A stretch of DNA of 62,001 nt from positions 1 through 62,001 of the forward strand of contig NZ_BCWM01000020.1 in the NCBI RefSeq assembly GCF_001592205.1. Reading direction: 5' to 3'. Both the position numbers and the translations under genes were made by a program. Shown one piece after another: positions 52,814 to 61,136 of this stretch. How positions within the stretch are numbered: the first letter of the stretch is position 1; each line of letters starts with the position of its first letter. Origin of the DNA: Brevundimonas vesicularis NBRC 12165. GTDB taxonomy: Bacteria; Pseudomonadota; Alphaproteobacteria; Caulobacterales; Caulobacteraceae. Below the pieces are notes generated by a model. The model had not been told where the DNA came from and ran no database searches. It saw only the letters and a program-made list of their open reading frames with translations.

Positions 52814-53302
52814 TTGGCCGACGAACTCGACCCCATCGACGCCCGCATCCTGGATATCCTGCAACAAGACGCCGGGCTGTCGGTCGCAGAGGTCGCCGAT
52901 CGCGTCGGGCTGTCGGCCTCGCCCTGCTGGCGGCGGATCAAGCGGCTGGAAGACTCCGGCCTGATCACCAAGCGCGTCACCCTGCTGAATGCTCAGCTGC
53001 TGGGCTTGGACTTCGAGGTCTACGCCATCGTCAAACTGAAGCTGCCGTCGGCGGAAAACCTCAATGTCTTCGAGGCCGCCGTGGCCAAATGGCCGGAAGT
53101 GGTCCAGTGCGCCACCATCACGGGGCGCGAGGACTATGTGCTGCGCATCATCACCTCGGACATGCACGCCTTCGACCTGTTCCTGCGTGAGAAGCTGCTG
53201 GCCCTTGGCATCGTCTCGGACTGCGAAAGCCACATCGTCACGCGCGGCGTGAAGAATGTGACCGCCCTGCCTCTTGGCATCATCACGCCTCACGTCGGAT
53301 AA
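52814..53302 (+). CDS. bkdR: Lrp/AsnC-family regulator, BkdR-like
   Basis: The 162-aa protein has TTG start 52814 behind GGAG. HTH: DELDPIDARILDILQQDAGLSVAEVADRVGLSASPCWRRIKRLEDSGLI. The RAM domain has LGLDFEVYAIVKLKL, VVQCATITGREDYVLRIITSDMHAF and the end VTALPLGII. It is divergent from the bkd operon, so it probably senses branched-chain amino or oxo acids and controls that operon. It is a paralogue of the PutR-type gene at 20584. Confidence 0.9.
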   Translation: MADELDPIDARILDILQQDAGLSVAEVADRVGLSASPCWRRIKRLEDSGLITKRVTLLNAQLLGLDFEVYAIVKLKLPSAENLNVFEAAVAKWPEVVQCATITGREDYVLRIITSDMHAFDLFLREKLLALGIVSDCESHIVTRGVKNVTALPLGIITPHVG

Positions 53303-53341
53303 CGTGGCTCAGGCGGCGCGGGCCGCTTTGGGAGCCGACAC

Positions 53342-54280
53342 ATGATCGAACTGGTGATCGACGCGCGCCGCAAGGACCTGGGCGGGTTCGAGGTCGGGCG
53401 CGTCCTGCCCTTCCATTCGCGCCGGATGGTCGGGCCCTTCATCTTCCTGGACCAGATGGGGCCGGCCGAGTTCGCGCCGGGCGCCACGGCCATCGACGTG
53501 CGCCCTCACCCGCATATCGGCCTGTCGACCCTGACCTATCTGTTCGAGGGCGAGATCATGCACCACGACAATCTCGGCTACGATCAGGCGATCCGGCCGG
53601 GCGAGGTCAACTGGATGACCGCCGGCAAGGGCATCGTCCATTCCGAACGCACCGATCCGCTGAGAAAGAGCACCGGCGGGGCGATGCACGGGATGCAGGC
53701 CTGGGTCGCCCTGCCCGACGAGGCCGAAGAGACCGATCCGGCCTTCCATCACCTGGGCGAGGACGCCCAGCCCGCATACGAAAACGGCGGCCTGTTCGCG
53801 CGTCTGGTCGCGGGCGAGGCCTACGGCGCCAAGGCGGCCGTGCCGGTGTCGTCGCCGCTGTTCTATATCCATTGGGAGCTTCAGCCCGGCGTCCGCACCG
53901 CACCGCCGTCCGGCAAGGGGGCGGGAGGCATGAGCGAGCGCGCCCTCTATGTGGCCAAGGGCGCCATCGAGGTCGGCGACCGCACCTTCCACGAAGGCCA
54001 GATGATCGTGCTGGAGCCGACGGCCGAACCGACCGTAAAGGCCCTGGTTCAATCGACCGTCATGGTGCTGGGCGGGGAGCCGGTGGGCGAGCGGCTGATC
54101 TGGTGGAACTTCGTCGCCTCCAGCCAGGCCCGCATCGATCAGGCCAAGGCCGACTGGAAGGCCGGCCGCATGAGCCTGCCCCACGCCGACGACCTGGAGT
54201 TCATTCCCCTGCCGGATGAGCCGGCCAAGGCTCAGGCCGCCCCTGCGCCGGTCGAGCCCAAGCCGACCGACCCGGTCTAG
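53342..54280 (+). CDS. pirin family protein
   Basis: The 312-aa bicupin starts at ATG 53342 behind GGGAG. The N-terminal pirin metal site has VRPHPHIGLSTLTYLFEGEIMHHDNLGYDQAIRPGEVNWMTAGKGIVHSE (His, His, His, Glu ligands). The second cupin has ALYVAKGAIEVGDRTFHEGQMIVLEP. A Pro/Ala/Lys tail of ~30 residues follows. Some pirins are quercetinases or redox-dependent transcription partners; no specific role can be set here. Confidence 0.92.
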   Translation: MIELVIDARRKDLGGFEVGRVLPFHSRRMVGPFIFLDQMGPAEFAPGATAIDVRPHPHIGLSTLTYLFEGEIMHHDNLGYDQAIRPGEVNWMTAGKGIVHSERTDPLRKSTGGAMHGMQAWVALPDEAEETDPAFHHLGEDAQPAYENGGLFARLVAGEAYGAKAAVPVSSPLFYIHWELQPGVRTAPPSGKGAGGMSERALYVAKGAIEVGDRTFHEGQMIVLEPTAEPTVKALVQSTVMVLGGEPVGERLIWWNFVASSQARIDQAKADWKAGRMSLPHADDLEFIPLPDEPAKAQAAPAPVEPKPTDPV

Positions 54281-54287
54281 GGCGAAG

Positions 54288-54305
54288 ACATCACGCAGAA
54301 GGTGA
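54288..54305. repeat. 18-bp intergenic motif, copy 1
   Basis: ACATCACGCANAAGGTGA occurs here (N is G) between pirin and the WD40-like gene, and again at 61878-61895 (N is A), differing only at that base. TCAC/GTGA form a short dyad. Role unknown. Confidence 0.6.
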
Positions 54306-54336
54306 CGTGGCGAGGCCGGATCGCTACATGCGGCCT

Positions 54337-55302
54337 ATGAACTTCGATTTCGACGCCCAGGTCACCGCCGCCCTGTTCGACAACACCGGCGCTGTCTTCG
54401 CCCTCGGCGACGGCTCGGTCCGGTTCGAGGACCGGACGCGGGTGGAGGCGCACGACGGCGCCGTGCTGTGCGCCTGCGTTCATCCGTCCGGCGACGGGAT
54501 CGTCACAGGCGGCGATGACGGCAAGGTCGTCTGGACCCGTCGCGACGAGGACCCGGTCGTTCTCGCCACGGCCAAGAACCAGTGGATCGACGCCATCGAC
54601 GCCTCGCCGGCCTCAGGCCTGATCGCCTTTTCCTTCGGCCGCACCCTGTCGGTGATCGACCCGAAGGAAGTGGGCTTCCGGCGCGACTTCCAGCACGAGC
54701 GCACCGTCTCCGGCGTCGCCTTCGAGCCCAAGGGCAGGCGCATCGCCACCTCGACCTATGGCGGGGCGGCCCTGTGGTATGCACGGATCGAGAAACAGCA
54801 ACCGGTGAAGCTCGCCTGGGCCGGGTCGCACACCGGCGTCGCCTTCTCGCCCGACGGCGCCTTCGTCGTCACGACCATGCAGGACAATCAGATGCACGGC
54901 TGGCGCATCAAGGACGCCAAGAACCTGCGCATGGGCGGCTATCCGGGCAAGGTGCGCTCGATGGCCTTCCTGGCAAATGGTCAGCTGATGGCGACCTCAG
55001 GCGCGCAGGGCGCGGTCCTATGGCCCTTCATCGGATCGAACGGACCGATGGGGCGCGAGGCGACCGAGATCGGCTATGACGACACGACCCTGGTCAATCT
55101 GGTCTCGGCCCGCGCCGATCAGGGCCTGCTGGCCGCCGGCCTGACCGACGGTCGGGTCTGGGTCGCGCATCCGGCGGCCCAGGGTCTGAACTTCGTCAAG
55201 GCCGAGAAGGGGCCGGCCATCGTCGCCCTGTCGCTCAACCCCGCCGTCGACAAGGTGGCCTGGGCCGACGACGACGGCGCCGCCGGGGTGTTGATCCTCT
55301 GA
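54337..55302 (+). CDS. WD40-repeat-like beta-propeller protein
   Basis: From ATG 54337 it has 321 aa; ATG 54328 and GTG 54307 are alternatives. It has repeated blade-like units of about 40 residues: ALGDGSVRFED, VEAHDGAVLCACVHPSGDGIVTGGDDGKVVWTR, ASTYGGAALWYARI-like TSTYGGAALWY, GVAFSPDGAFVVTTMQDNQMHGWRI and LAAGLTDGRVWVAHP. No signal peptide is seen, so it is likely cytosolic and a protein-interaction scaffold. Its stop overlaps the mtgA start (TGATG). Confidence 0.85.
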   Translation: MNFDFDAQVTAALFDNTGAVFALGDGSVRFEDRTRVEAHDGAVLCACVHPSGDGIVTGGDDGKVVWTRRDEDPVVLATAKNQWIDAIDASPASGLIAFSFGRTLSVIDPKEVGFRRDFQHERTVSGVAFEPKGRRIATSTYGGAALWYARIEKQQPVKLAWAGSHTGVAFSPDGAFVVTTMQDNQMHGWRIKDAKNLRMGGYPGKVRSMAFLANGQLMATSGAQGAVLWPFIGSNGPMGREATEIGYDDTTLVNLVSARADQGLLAAGLTDGRVWVAHPAAQGLNFVKAEKGPAIVALSLNPAVDKVAWADDDGAAGVLIL

Positions 55303-55994
55303 TGGCGACGGGCCGTAAAAGCTGGCGTCGTGTCGTGCTGACCGCGCTTCTGATCCTGGCTCTAGTTCCGGTTGCAGGCGTGCTGATCGTCGCCATCATC
55401 CCGCCGCCGCCCACCATACTGATGCTGCGCCAGCTCGCGAGGGGCGACGGCATGGACTATCAGTGGCGCGGTCTGAACCAGATTTCGCCCAACCTGGTGA
55501 ACGCCGCCATCGCCGCCGAGGACGCCCGGTTCTGCAGCCACCACGGCTTCGACATGGAGGCGATCCAGAAGGCCCTGGACCATAACGCCGAGGGCGGGCG
55601 CCTGCGCGGCGGATCGACCATTAGTCAGCAGACGGCCAAGAACGTCTTCCTGTGGCCCGGCCGCGACTGGATCCGAAAAGGTCTGGAGGCGGGCTACACC
55701 GTCCTGATCGAGGCCGTGTGGTCCAAGCGCCGGATCATGGAGGTCTATCTGAACGTGGTGGAATGGGCGCCCGGCGTCTATGGCGCCCAGGCCGCGTCGC
55801 GCCACTGGTTCGGCAAGGACGCCCGCGATCTGAGCCCGCGTGAGGCGGCGCGTCTGGCCGCCATCCTGCCGGCCCCGCGCCGTTATGAAGCCGCCGCGCC
55901 CGGCCCCTATGTGCGTCGGCGCGCTGCGCGTATTCAGGCGGCTATGGGCACGGTGCGCAACGAGGGTCTGAACACCTGCGTCGTCGGTCGCTGA
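55302..55994 (+). CDS. mtgA: monofunctional biosynthetic peptidoglycan transglycosylase
   Basis: The 230-aa protein has ATG 55302 overlapping the previous stop. One N-terminal TM (VVLTALLILALVPVAGVLIVAI) anchors a GT51 domain: AAIAAEDARFCSHHGFDMEAIQKAL with the catalytic Glu, RGGSTISQQTAKNVFLWPGRDW, EVYLNVVEWAPGVYGAQAAS and LSPREAARLAAILPAPRRY. It polymerises lipid II into glycan strands. No transpeptidase domain is present, as expected for MtgA. Confidence 0.95.
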   Translation: MATGRKSWRRVVLTALLILALVPVAGVLIVAIIPPPPTILMLRQLARGDGMDYQWRGLNQISPNLVNAAIAAEDARFCSHHGFDMEAIQKALDHNAEGGRLRGGSTISQQTAKNVFLWPGRDWIRKGLEAGYTVLIEAVWSKRRIMEVYLNVVEWAPGVYGAQAASRHWFGKDARDLSPREAARLAAILPAPRRYEAAAPGPYVRRRAARIQAAMGTVRNEGLNTCVVGR

Positions 55995-56058
55995 ACCGTC
56001 ACGCTTGACGGGCGACCGGGCCTGACCTCTCCTGCCCGCGCTGTTCAGGAGAACCATC

Positions 56059-57954
56059 ATGAAGCGTCAGATGATGACCGCCGTCGCGGTCTGCGCCCTT
56101 GCCTTCGCCGCCGGCTGCGCCAGCACCAGCGAACCCGCCGCCGCAGCCCCGGGCGTCGAACAGACGGCCTCGACGACGCCCGCGCCGGCCGTCAGCGGCA
56201 TGCGCGCCGACTATCCGATCACCGCCGAGGGCGCGACAGCCTTCATCGCCGACGCCGAAACCAAATGGGCGGAGGTCAGCGAATATGTCGCCCGCATCCA
56301 ATGGGCGCGCGCCACCAACATCACCTTCGACACCATGTGGCTGGAATCCAAGGCCAACGCCGAGGCGACCGAGCTTCAGGTCCAGCTGGCCAATCAGGCG
56401 GCCAAGTTCAATGACATCCAGGTGGATCCGGTCGTGCGCCGCAAGCTGAACCTGCTGCGGCTCAGCCTGGTTCTACCCGCCCCCAACCGCCCCGGCGCGG
56501 CCGACGAGCTGGCCCAGATCACCACGCGGCTGGACTCGACCTATTCGACCGGCAAGTTCGATTTCAAGGGCAAGCCGATCACCCTGGACGAGGCCTCGCT
56601 GATCCTGGCCGACAGCCGCGACCCCGCCGAGACCAAGGCGCTGTATGAAGGCTGGCGGACCATCTCCCCGGTCATGCGCGACGACTACGCCCGCATGGTC
56701 GAGATCGCCAACGAGGGCTCGCGTGAGCTGGGCTTCGCCGACACCGGCGCCCTGTGGCGGTCAGGCTACGACATGCCCGCCGACGATTTCGCCGCCGAGA
56801 CCGACCGACTGTGGGCCCAGGTGAAGCCATTCTACGAGAACCTGCACTGCTATGTGCGCGCTCGGTTGAACGCGAAGTATGGCGACGCGGTGCAACCCGA
56901 TCACGGCCCGATCCGCGCCGACCTCTTGGGCAATATGTGGTCCCAACAGTGGGGCAACATCTACGACGTCGTCGCCCCGCCCAGCGGCGGCGCCTCCAGC
57001 TACGACCTCACCGAACTGCTCAAGGCCGCCGATTACGACGCGACGAAAATGGTCAAGACGGGCGAGGGCTTCTACGTCTCGCTGGGCCTCGACCCGCTGC
57101 CTCAGACCTTCTGGGAACGCAGTCAGATCACCCGCCCGCGCGACCGCGAAGTCGTCTGTCACGCCTCGGCCTGGGACCTGGACAACGCCGACGACATCCG
57201 CATCAAGATGTGCACCAACGTCAACGGCGACGACTTCTACACCGTACACCACGAGCTTGGTCACAACTACTACCAGCGCGCCTACAAGAACCAGCCGATG
57301 CTGTTCCGGAACGGCGCGAACGATGGCTTCCACGAGGCCATCGGCGACTTCGTCGGCCTGTCGGCCCTGACCCCCACCTATCTGAACCAGATCGGCCTGC
57401 TCAAAACCACCCCGGGCGCAGAGGAGGACATTCCCTTCCTGCTCAAGATGGCCTTGGACAAGATCGCCTTCCTGCCGTTCGGCCTGATGGTCGACCGCTG
57501 GCGCTGGGACGTCTTCTCAGGCGAGACGGCGCCGGCCGCCTACAATACCGCCTGGACCGCCGACATGCTGCAATACCAGGGTCTGGTTCCGCCTGGACCG
57601 CGCCCGGCCAACGCCTTCGATCCGGGCGCCAAATACCATGTGCCCGGAAACACGCCGTACACCCGCTACTTCCTGGCGGCCATCTATCAGTTCCAGTTCC
57701 AGCGCGCGGCCTGCAAACAGGCCGGCTGGACCGGGCCGCTGCATCGTTGCTCCGTTTACGGCAATAAGGAGGTCGGCGCCCGCTTCAACGCCATGTTGCA
57801 GATGGGGCAGTCGCAGCCCTGGCAGGAGGCGATGAAAGCCTTCACCGGCGACGACGGCAACGACGCCTCGGCCATCGCCGACTATTTCGCCCCATTGAAC
57901 GTCTGGCTCCAGGAACAGAACCGCGGTCACCAATGCGGATGGAGCGCCGCGTAA
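56059..57954 (+). CDS. M2-family (ACE-like) peptidyl-dipeptidase, lipoprotein
   Basis: The 631-aa protein starts at ATG 56059 behind AGGAG. A type II signal peptide has lipobox FAAGC near residue 20. The zinc motif is HELGH at 398-402 with third ligand Glu426 (GFHEAIGDF). FDPGAKYHVPGNTPYTRYFLAAIYQFQFQRAACKQAGW near the C-terminus matches the M2 chloride/substrate region of angiotensin-converting enzyme. It likely removes C-terminal dipeptides in the periplasm or at the surface. Length is that of a single ACE domain. Confidence 0.93.
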   Translation: MKRQMMTAVAVCALAFAAGCASTSEPAAAAPGVEQTASTTPAPAVSGMRADYPITAEGATAFIADAETKWAEVSEYVARIQWARATNITFDTMWLESKANAEATELQVQLANQAAKFNDIQVDPVVRRKLNLLRLSLVLPAPNRPGAADELAQITTRLDSTYSTGKFDFKGKPITLDEASLILADSRDPAETKALYEGWRTISPVMRDDYARMVEIANEGSRELGFADTGALWRSGYDMPADDFAAETDRLWAQVKPFYENLHCYVRARLNAKYGDAVQPDHGPIRADLLGNMWSQQWGNIYDVVAPPSGGASSYDLTELLKAADYDATKMVKTGEGFYVSLGLDPLPQTFWERSQITRPRDREVVCHASAWDLDNADDIRIKMCTNVNGDDFYTVHHELGHNYYQRAYKNQPMLFRNGANDGFHEAIGDFVGLSALTPTYLNQIGLLKTTPGAEEDIPFLLKMALDKIAFLPFGLMVDRWRWDVFSGETAPAAYNTAWTADMLQYQGLVPPGPRPANAFDPGAKYHVPGNTPYTRYFLAAIYQFQFQRAACKQAGWTGPLHRCSVYGNKEVGARFNAMLQMGQSQPWQEAMKAFTGDDGNDASAIADYFAPLNVWLQEQNRGHQCGWSAA

Positions 57955-57995
57955 TCACGCGGCGGCGTTAACCGTCCCCTTCACAATTCCCTTAA

Positions 57996-58029
57996 CCGCC
58001 CGATGGCAGACTGAGCGCTAATCGGGCGG
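57996..58029. terminator. inverted repeat before the vWA gene
   Basis: Arms CCGCCCGAT (57996-58004) and ATCGGGCGG (58021-58029) enclose 16 bases, ending 15 bases before the next start. It could terminate the M2 peptidase transcript or act in the leader of the vWA gene. No T-run. Two TTAACCG copies (57968 and 57992) lie alongside. Confidence 0.35.
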
Positions 58030-58044
58030 TCCGCGTCCTTTGGG

Positions 58045-59994
58045 ATGGGCATGGTGAAGGTTTCCAATCGGATCGGCAGGGCGCTGAGGGCTCTGCGCAC
58101 GTTCACGTCGCGCCTGTCGTCGGACCGCGGCGGCAACGTCGTGATGATCTTCGCCCTGGTGATGCCCGCGCTGATCATGCTGACCCTGGGCGGCATCGAC
58201 ATCAACCGCGTGACGACGGCGAAGGCCCGCGTTCAAGACGCGCTGGACGCCGCCGCCCTGGCCGCGGCGCGGTCGTCCTATACCGATCCGAACGACCTGA
58301 AGACCGTCGCCCTGGTGGCGCTGAGAGCCAATCTGCGCAACGCCTCTGTGGAACCGTTCGCTGACGACGCCATCAAGATCGAGCTGACGAAAGACCAGAT
58401 CGTCATCGCCGACATCCAGGTCCAGGTGAAGACGCTGATCGCCAATGTCTTCCTGCCGCCCTATGGCAAGATCCTAGACGACACCTTGCCCGTGAGCGTC
58501 CACTCGGAGGTGAACCGATCGTCCAAGGACATCGAGGTCTCGTTGGTGCTGGACATTACCGGCTCCATGGGCAGCAACAACCGTATCGGCGATCTGAAGA
58601 ACGCCGCAAACCAGCTGATCAAATTGGTCGTTCAGCCGGCATCGAAACAAACGCCTTACTATTCGCGCATGGCCATCGTCCCCTATTCGATCGGCGTGAA
58701 CCTAGGCTCTCGCGCAGACGCCGCGCGCGGCGTCTCGATGGGATCGACCAGCATCACCGGCGCCGCATGGGCGGCGGCGGCGGCCAAGTCGATCTCCGGC
58801 ATCACGCGCGCTTCGCCTGGCGTCGTGACCGCCAACGGCCACGGGCTATCGACCGACGACTACGTCTGGATCAGCGGCGTCAGCGGCATGACCCAGATCA
58901 ACAACCGCGCCTACAAGGTCGTGCGGATCGACGCCAACAAGGTGTCCCTGCAATATCAATCTGGCGCGAACTGGTATGCGCTGAACACGAGCAGCGGATA
59001 CAGCAGCTACAGCTCGGGCGGTCAGATCCGCAAATGCATGCGCTCCGACTGCTTTGTCACCATCTCGTCCACGAACCACGGCCTATCGAAAGGCGACACG
59101 CTTCAGATCGCTGACGTTAGGGGCATGACGGCGCTTAACACCACGAATGATGAGGGCCTTTACGAAGTCCTTGAGAAGGCCTCGAACGACGCTTTTGTAA
59201 TCCCTGTCGGCGGAGCCACGTTCGCTGACTATTCTGGTGGCGGTTCGGTCCAATGCGGCAACGACGGATGCGCCACGCGTGTCTTCCGTGACGCTCAGTA
59301 CAATCGCTTGACCGCCTTTGATATCACCAGCTGCGTCAGCGAGCGTACGGGTTCACAAGCCTATACCGACGCATCGCCGAGCACGTCCGCTGTCGGTCGC
59401 AACTATGCCGCCCCGCAACGCTCAACGCCCGTAAGATCGGCGGGTAACCCCTGCCCGGCAGCGACGATCCAACCGCTAACCTCCAACATCGACACATTGA
59501 CGGGGCTCGTGAACGGTTTGACCGTTACAGGATCAACGTCCGGGCAGATTGGCTTGGCTTGGGGTTGGTACACCGTATCCAACCAGTTCAATGCGCTTTG
59601 GTCGTCGAACCCCGCAGCGGCTTACGCACCGACGAAGGTGCTGAAGGCCGTCATCCTGATGACGGACGGCGAGTTCAACACCCCCTATTGCGGCGGCGTC
59701 ATCGCCCGCGATGCGGGCTCAGGGTCCGGCAACCTCTTTGACAAAATCGCCTGCGATGCGACGAACGGCGATCCGTTCGATCAGGCCGCAAAGCTCTGCA
59801 CCGGCATGAAGGCCAAGGGCGTGATCGTCTACACCGTGGGCTTCTCGATCACGCCCGGCAGCGACGCGGCCAACATCCTCAGCACCTGCGCCACCGACAA
59901 GGACAAGGCCTTCCTACCGCAGTCGGGCGCGGACCTGTCCAACGACTTCCAAGCCATCGGACGTGACATCACCCGACTACGGATTTCCCGCTGA
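58045..59994 (+). CDS. TadG-like pilus-assembly protein with von Willebrand A domain
   Basis: The 649-aa protein starts at ATG 58045; ATG 58051 is equally possible. A basic N-terminus is followed by DRGGNVVMIFALVMPALIMLTLGGIDINRV, the TadE/G-type membrane helix, and a pseudopilin-like QDALDAAALAAARSSY. The vWA domain begins near residue 165 with VLDITGSMGSNNRIGDLKNAA (MIDAS DxTxS) and resumes with VLKAVILMTDGEFN and GVIVYTVGFSITPGSDAANIL. Between these, residues ~250-400 are two tandem repeats of phage-tail type, unusual here. It likely acts in the envelope in Flp/Tad pilus assembly. No other tad genes are in the window. Confidence 0.9.
   Translation: MGMVKVSNRIGRALRALRTFTSRLSSDRGGNVVMIFALVMPALIMLTLGGIDINRVTTAKARVQDALDAAALAAARSSYTDPNDLKTVALVALRANLRNASVEPFADDAIKIELTKDQIVIADIQVQVKTLIANVFLPPYGKILDDTLPVSVHSEVNRSSKDIEVSLVLDITGSMGSNNRIGDLKNAANQLIKLVVQPASKQTPYYSRMAIVPYSIGVNLGSRADAARGVSMGSTSITGAAWAAAAAKSISGITRASPGVVTANGHGLSTDDYVWISGVSGMTQINNRAYKVVRIDANKVSLQYQSGANWYALNTSSGYSSYSSGGQIRKCMRSDCFVTISSTNHGLSKGDTLQIADVRGMTALNTTNDEGLYEVLEKASNDAFVIPVGGATFADYSGGGSVQCGNDGCATRVFRDAQYNRLTAFDITSCVSERTGSQAYTDASPSTSAVGRNYAAPQRSTPVRSAGNPCPAATIQPLTSNIDTLTGLVNGLTVTGSTSGQIGLAWGWYTVSNQFNALWSSNPAAAYAPTKVLKAVILMTDGEFNTPYCGGVIARDAGSGSGNLFDKIACDATNGDPFDQAAKLCTGMKAKGVIVYTVGFSITPGSDAANILSTCATDKDKAFLPQSGADLSNDFQAIGRDITRLRISR
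58801..59250 (+). repeat. two tandem ~70-residue beta repeats inside the vWA protein
   Basis: Unit 1 has ANGHGLSTDDYVWISGVSGMTQINNRAYKV and ends SGYSSYSSGGQI. Unit 2 has STNHGLSKGDTLQIADVRGMTALNTT and ends ATFADYSGGGSV. Shared pattern: HGLS-x2-D-x-V/L-x-I-x2-V-x-GMT-x-xN, then Y.V/VL, then YSxGG. This pattern occurs in phage tail/structural proteins. The repeats interrupt the vWA fold. Confidence 0.75.
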
Positions 59995-59998
59995 CGGC

Positions 59999-61003
59999 CT
60001 AGAGCAAGCGGATTTCGCGCAGGCGTTCGGTCAGATAATCCTCGGCCAAGATGGTCTTGCCCGCATAGCGATCGGGATTGTCCGGCGTGATGGCGCTGGG
60101 CAGGGTCTTGATCGGGAAGTCCGGGTTGAAGTGCAGGAAGAAGGGCGTCGAATAGCGCGCGAAACCGCGACGCTCGGGCGCCGGATTGACCACGCGGTGC
60201 GTCGTTGACGGCAGGACGTGATTGGTCAGCCGCTGCAGCATGTCGCCGATATTGACGACCAGGGCGCCGGGCGGCGGCGCGATGTCGAGCCAGCTTCCGT
60301 CCTTGTCCTTCAACTGAAGACCGGCTTCCTCGGCGCCGAGCAGCAGGGTGATGACATTGATGTCTTCATGCGCTCCGGCGCGCACGCCCGGCGCATCGGC
60401 CGGAACCGGCGGATAATGAAGCATGCGCAGGACGCTGTTGCCCATCTCCACCTTGTCGGCGAAGAAGTCGTCGCCCAGCTTCAGGTAGCGGGCGATGGCG
60501 CGCAGGATCTTGGCGCCCAGGGCGTCCAGGTCCTCGAACATACCATACAGATGCTCGCGGAAGCCCTCGACCTCGGACGGCCAGACGTTGTCGCGCATGT
60601 AACGGCGATAGGGATGGCCTTCAGGCAGCTCCCGGCCGACGTGCCAGAACTCCTTCAGATCGACCGTCTTGGCGTCTTTGGCCGCCTCGACCCCGAAGGG
60701 GGTCAGGCCGCGCGCGCCGCCCGTACCGGGCTGATGGTATTGGCGCTTCACCTCTTCCGGCAGGGCGAAGAAGGCCTTGGCGTCGTCGATGGCCGCGGTG
60801 ATGCGCGCCTCGTCCAGACCATGGTCGGCGACCACCGCGAAGCCATAGCGTGAGAATGACGCGCCCAATGCATCGCTAAACGCCTGAAAATCGGCGTCGT
60901 ACTGCGTCATCGAAACCGGCTGAATGGCGCGGTCGGTCGTGTTGTCCGTCTGGGTCACGCTCACGGCGTCGTCCTCGATCTGGGGAAGTGCGGCGGTTCC
61001 CAT
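59999..61003 (-). CDS. isopenicillin-N-synthase-like 2-oxoglutarate/Fe(II) oxygenase
   Basis: From ATG 61003 it has 334 aa; an upstream ATG at 61057 lacks a ribosome site. The DIOX_N region (ADFQAFSDALGASFSRYGFAVVADHGLDEARI) is followed by the jelly-roll core: iron ligands in AHEDINVITLLLG (HxD-type His, Asp) and STTHRVVNP (His), and RYSTPFFLHFNPD with the RxS 2OG contact. It belongs to the IPNS superfamily; most bacterial members have no known substrate. It is convergent with the vWA gene, 4 bases apart. Confidence 0.92.
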   Translation of the reverse strand: MGTAALPQIEDDAVSVTQTDNTTDRAIQPVSMTQYDADFQAFSDALGASFSRYGFAVVADHGLDEARITAAIDDAKAFFALPEEVKRQYHQPGTGGARGLTPFGVEAAKDAKTVDLKEFWHVGRELPEGHPYRRYMRDNVWPSEVEGFREHLYGMFEDLDALGAKILRAIARYLKLGDDFFADKVEMGNSVLRMLHYPPVPADAPGVRAGAHEDINVITLLLGAEEAGLQLKDKDGSWLDIAPPPGALVVNIGDMLQRLTNHVLPSTTHRVVNPAPERRGFARYSTPFFLHFNPDFPIKTLPSAITPDNPDRYAGKTILAEDYLTERLREIRLL

Positions 61004-61136
61004 ACGCCTAATCGGTGGCCTTGTCAGGGCCATGGCGAGCGCGGACGTGGCGGGCATTCATGCGGCATACAGATTGGAACCTTCACAGTAAGCGCACGTT
61101 TCCGGGCCAGATCGCTCAAAAGAAAAGGACCATTCC

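Noticed and set aside
51585..52964. 459-aa plus-strand frame opposite bkdA1
   Set aside because: Antisense to a clear BkdA1 and runs into the Lrp-type gene in another frame; no recognisable sequence.
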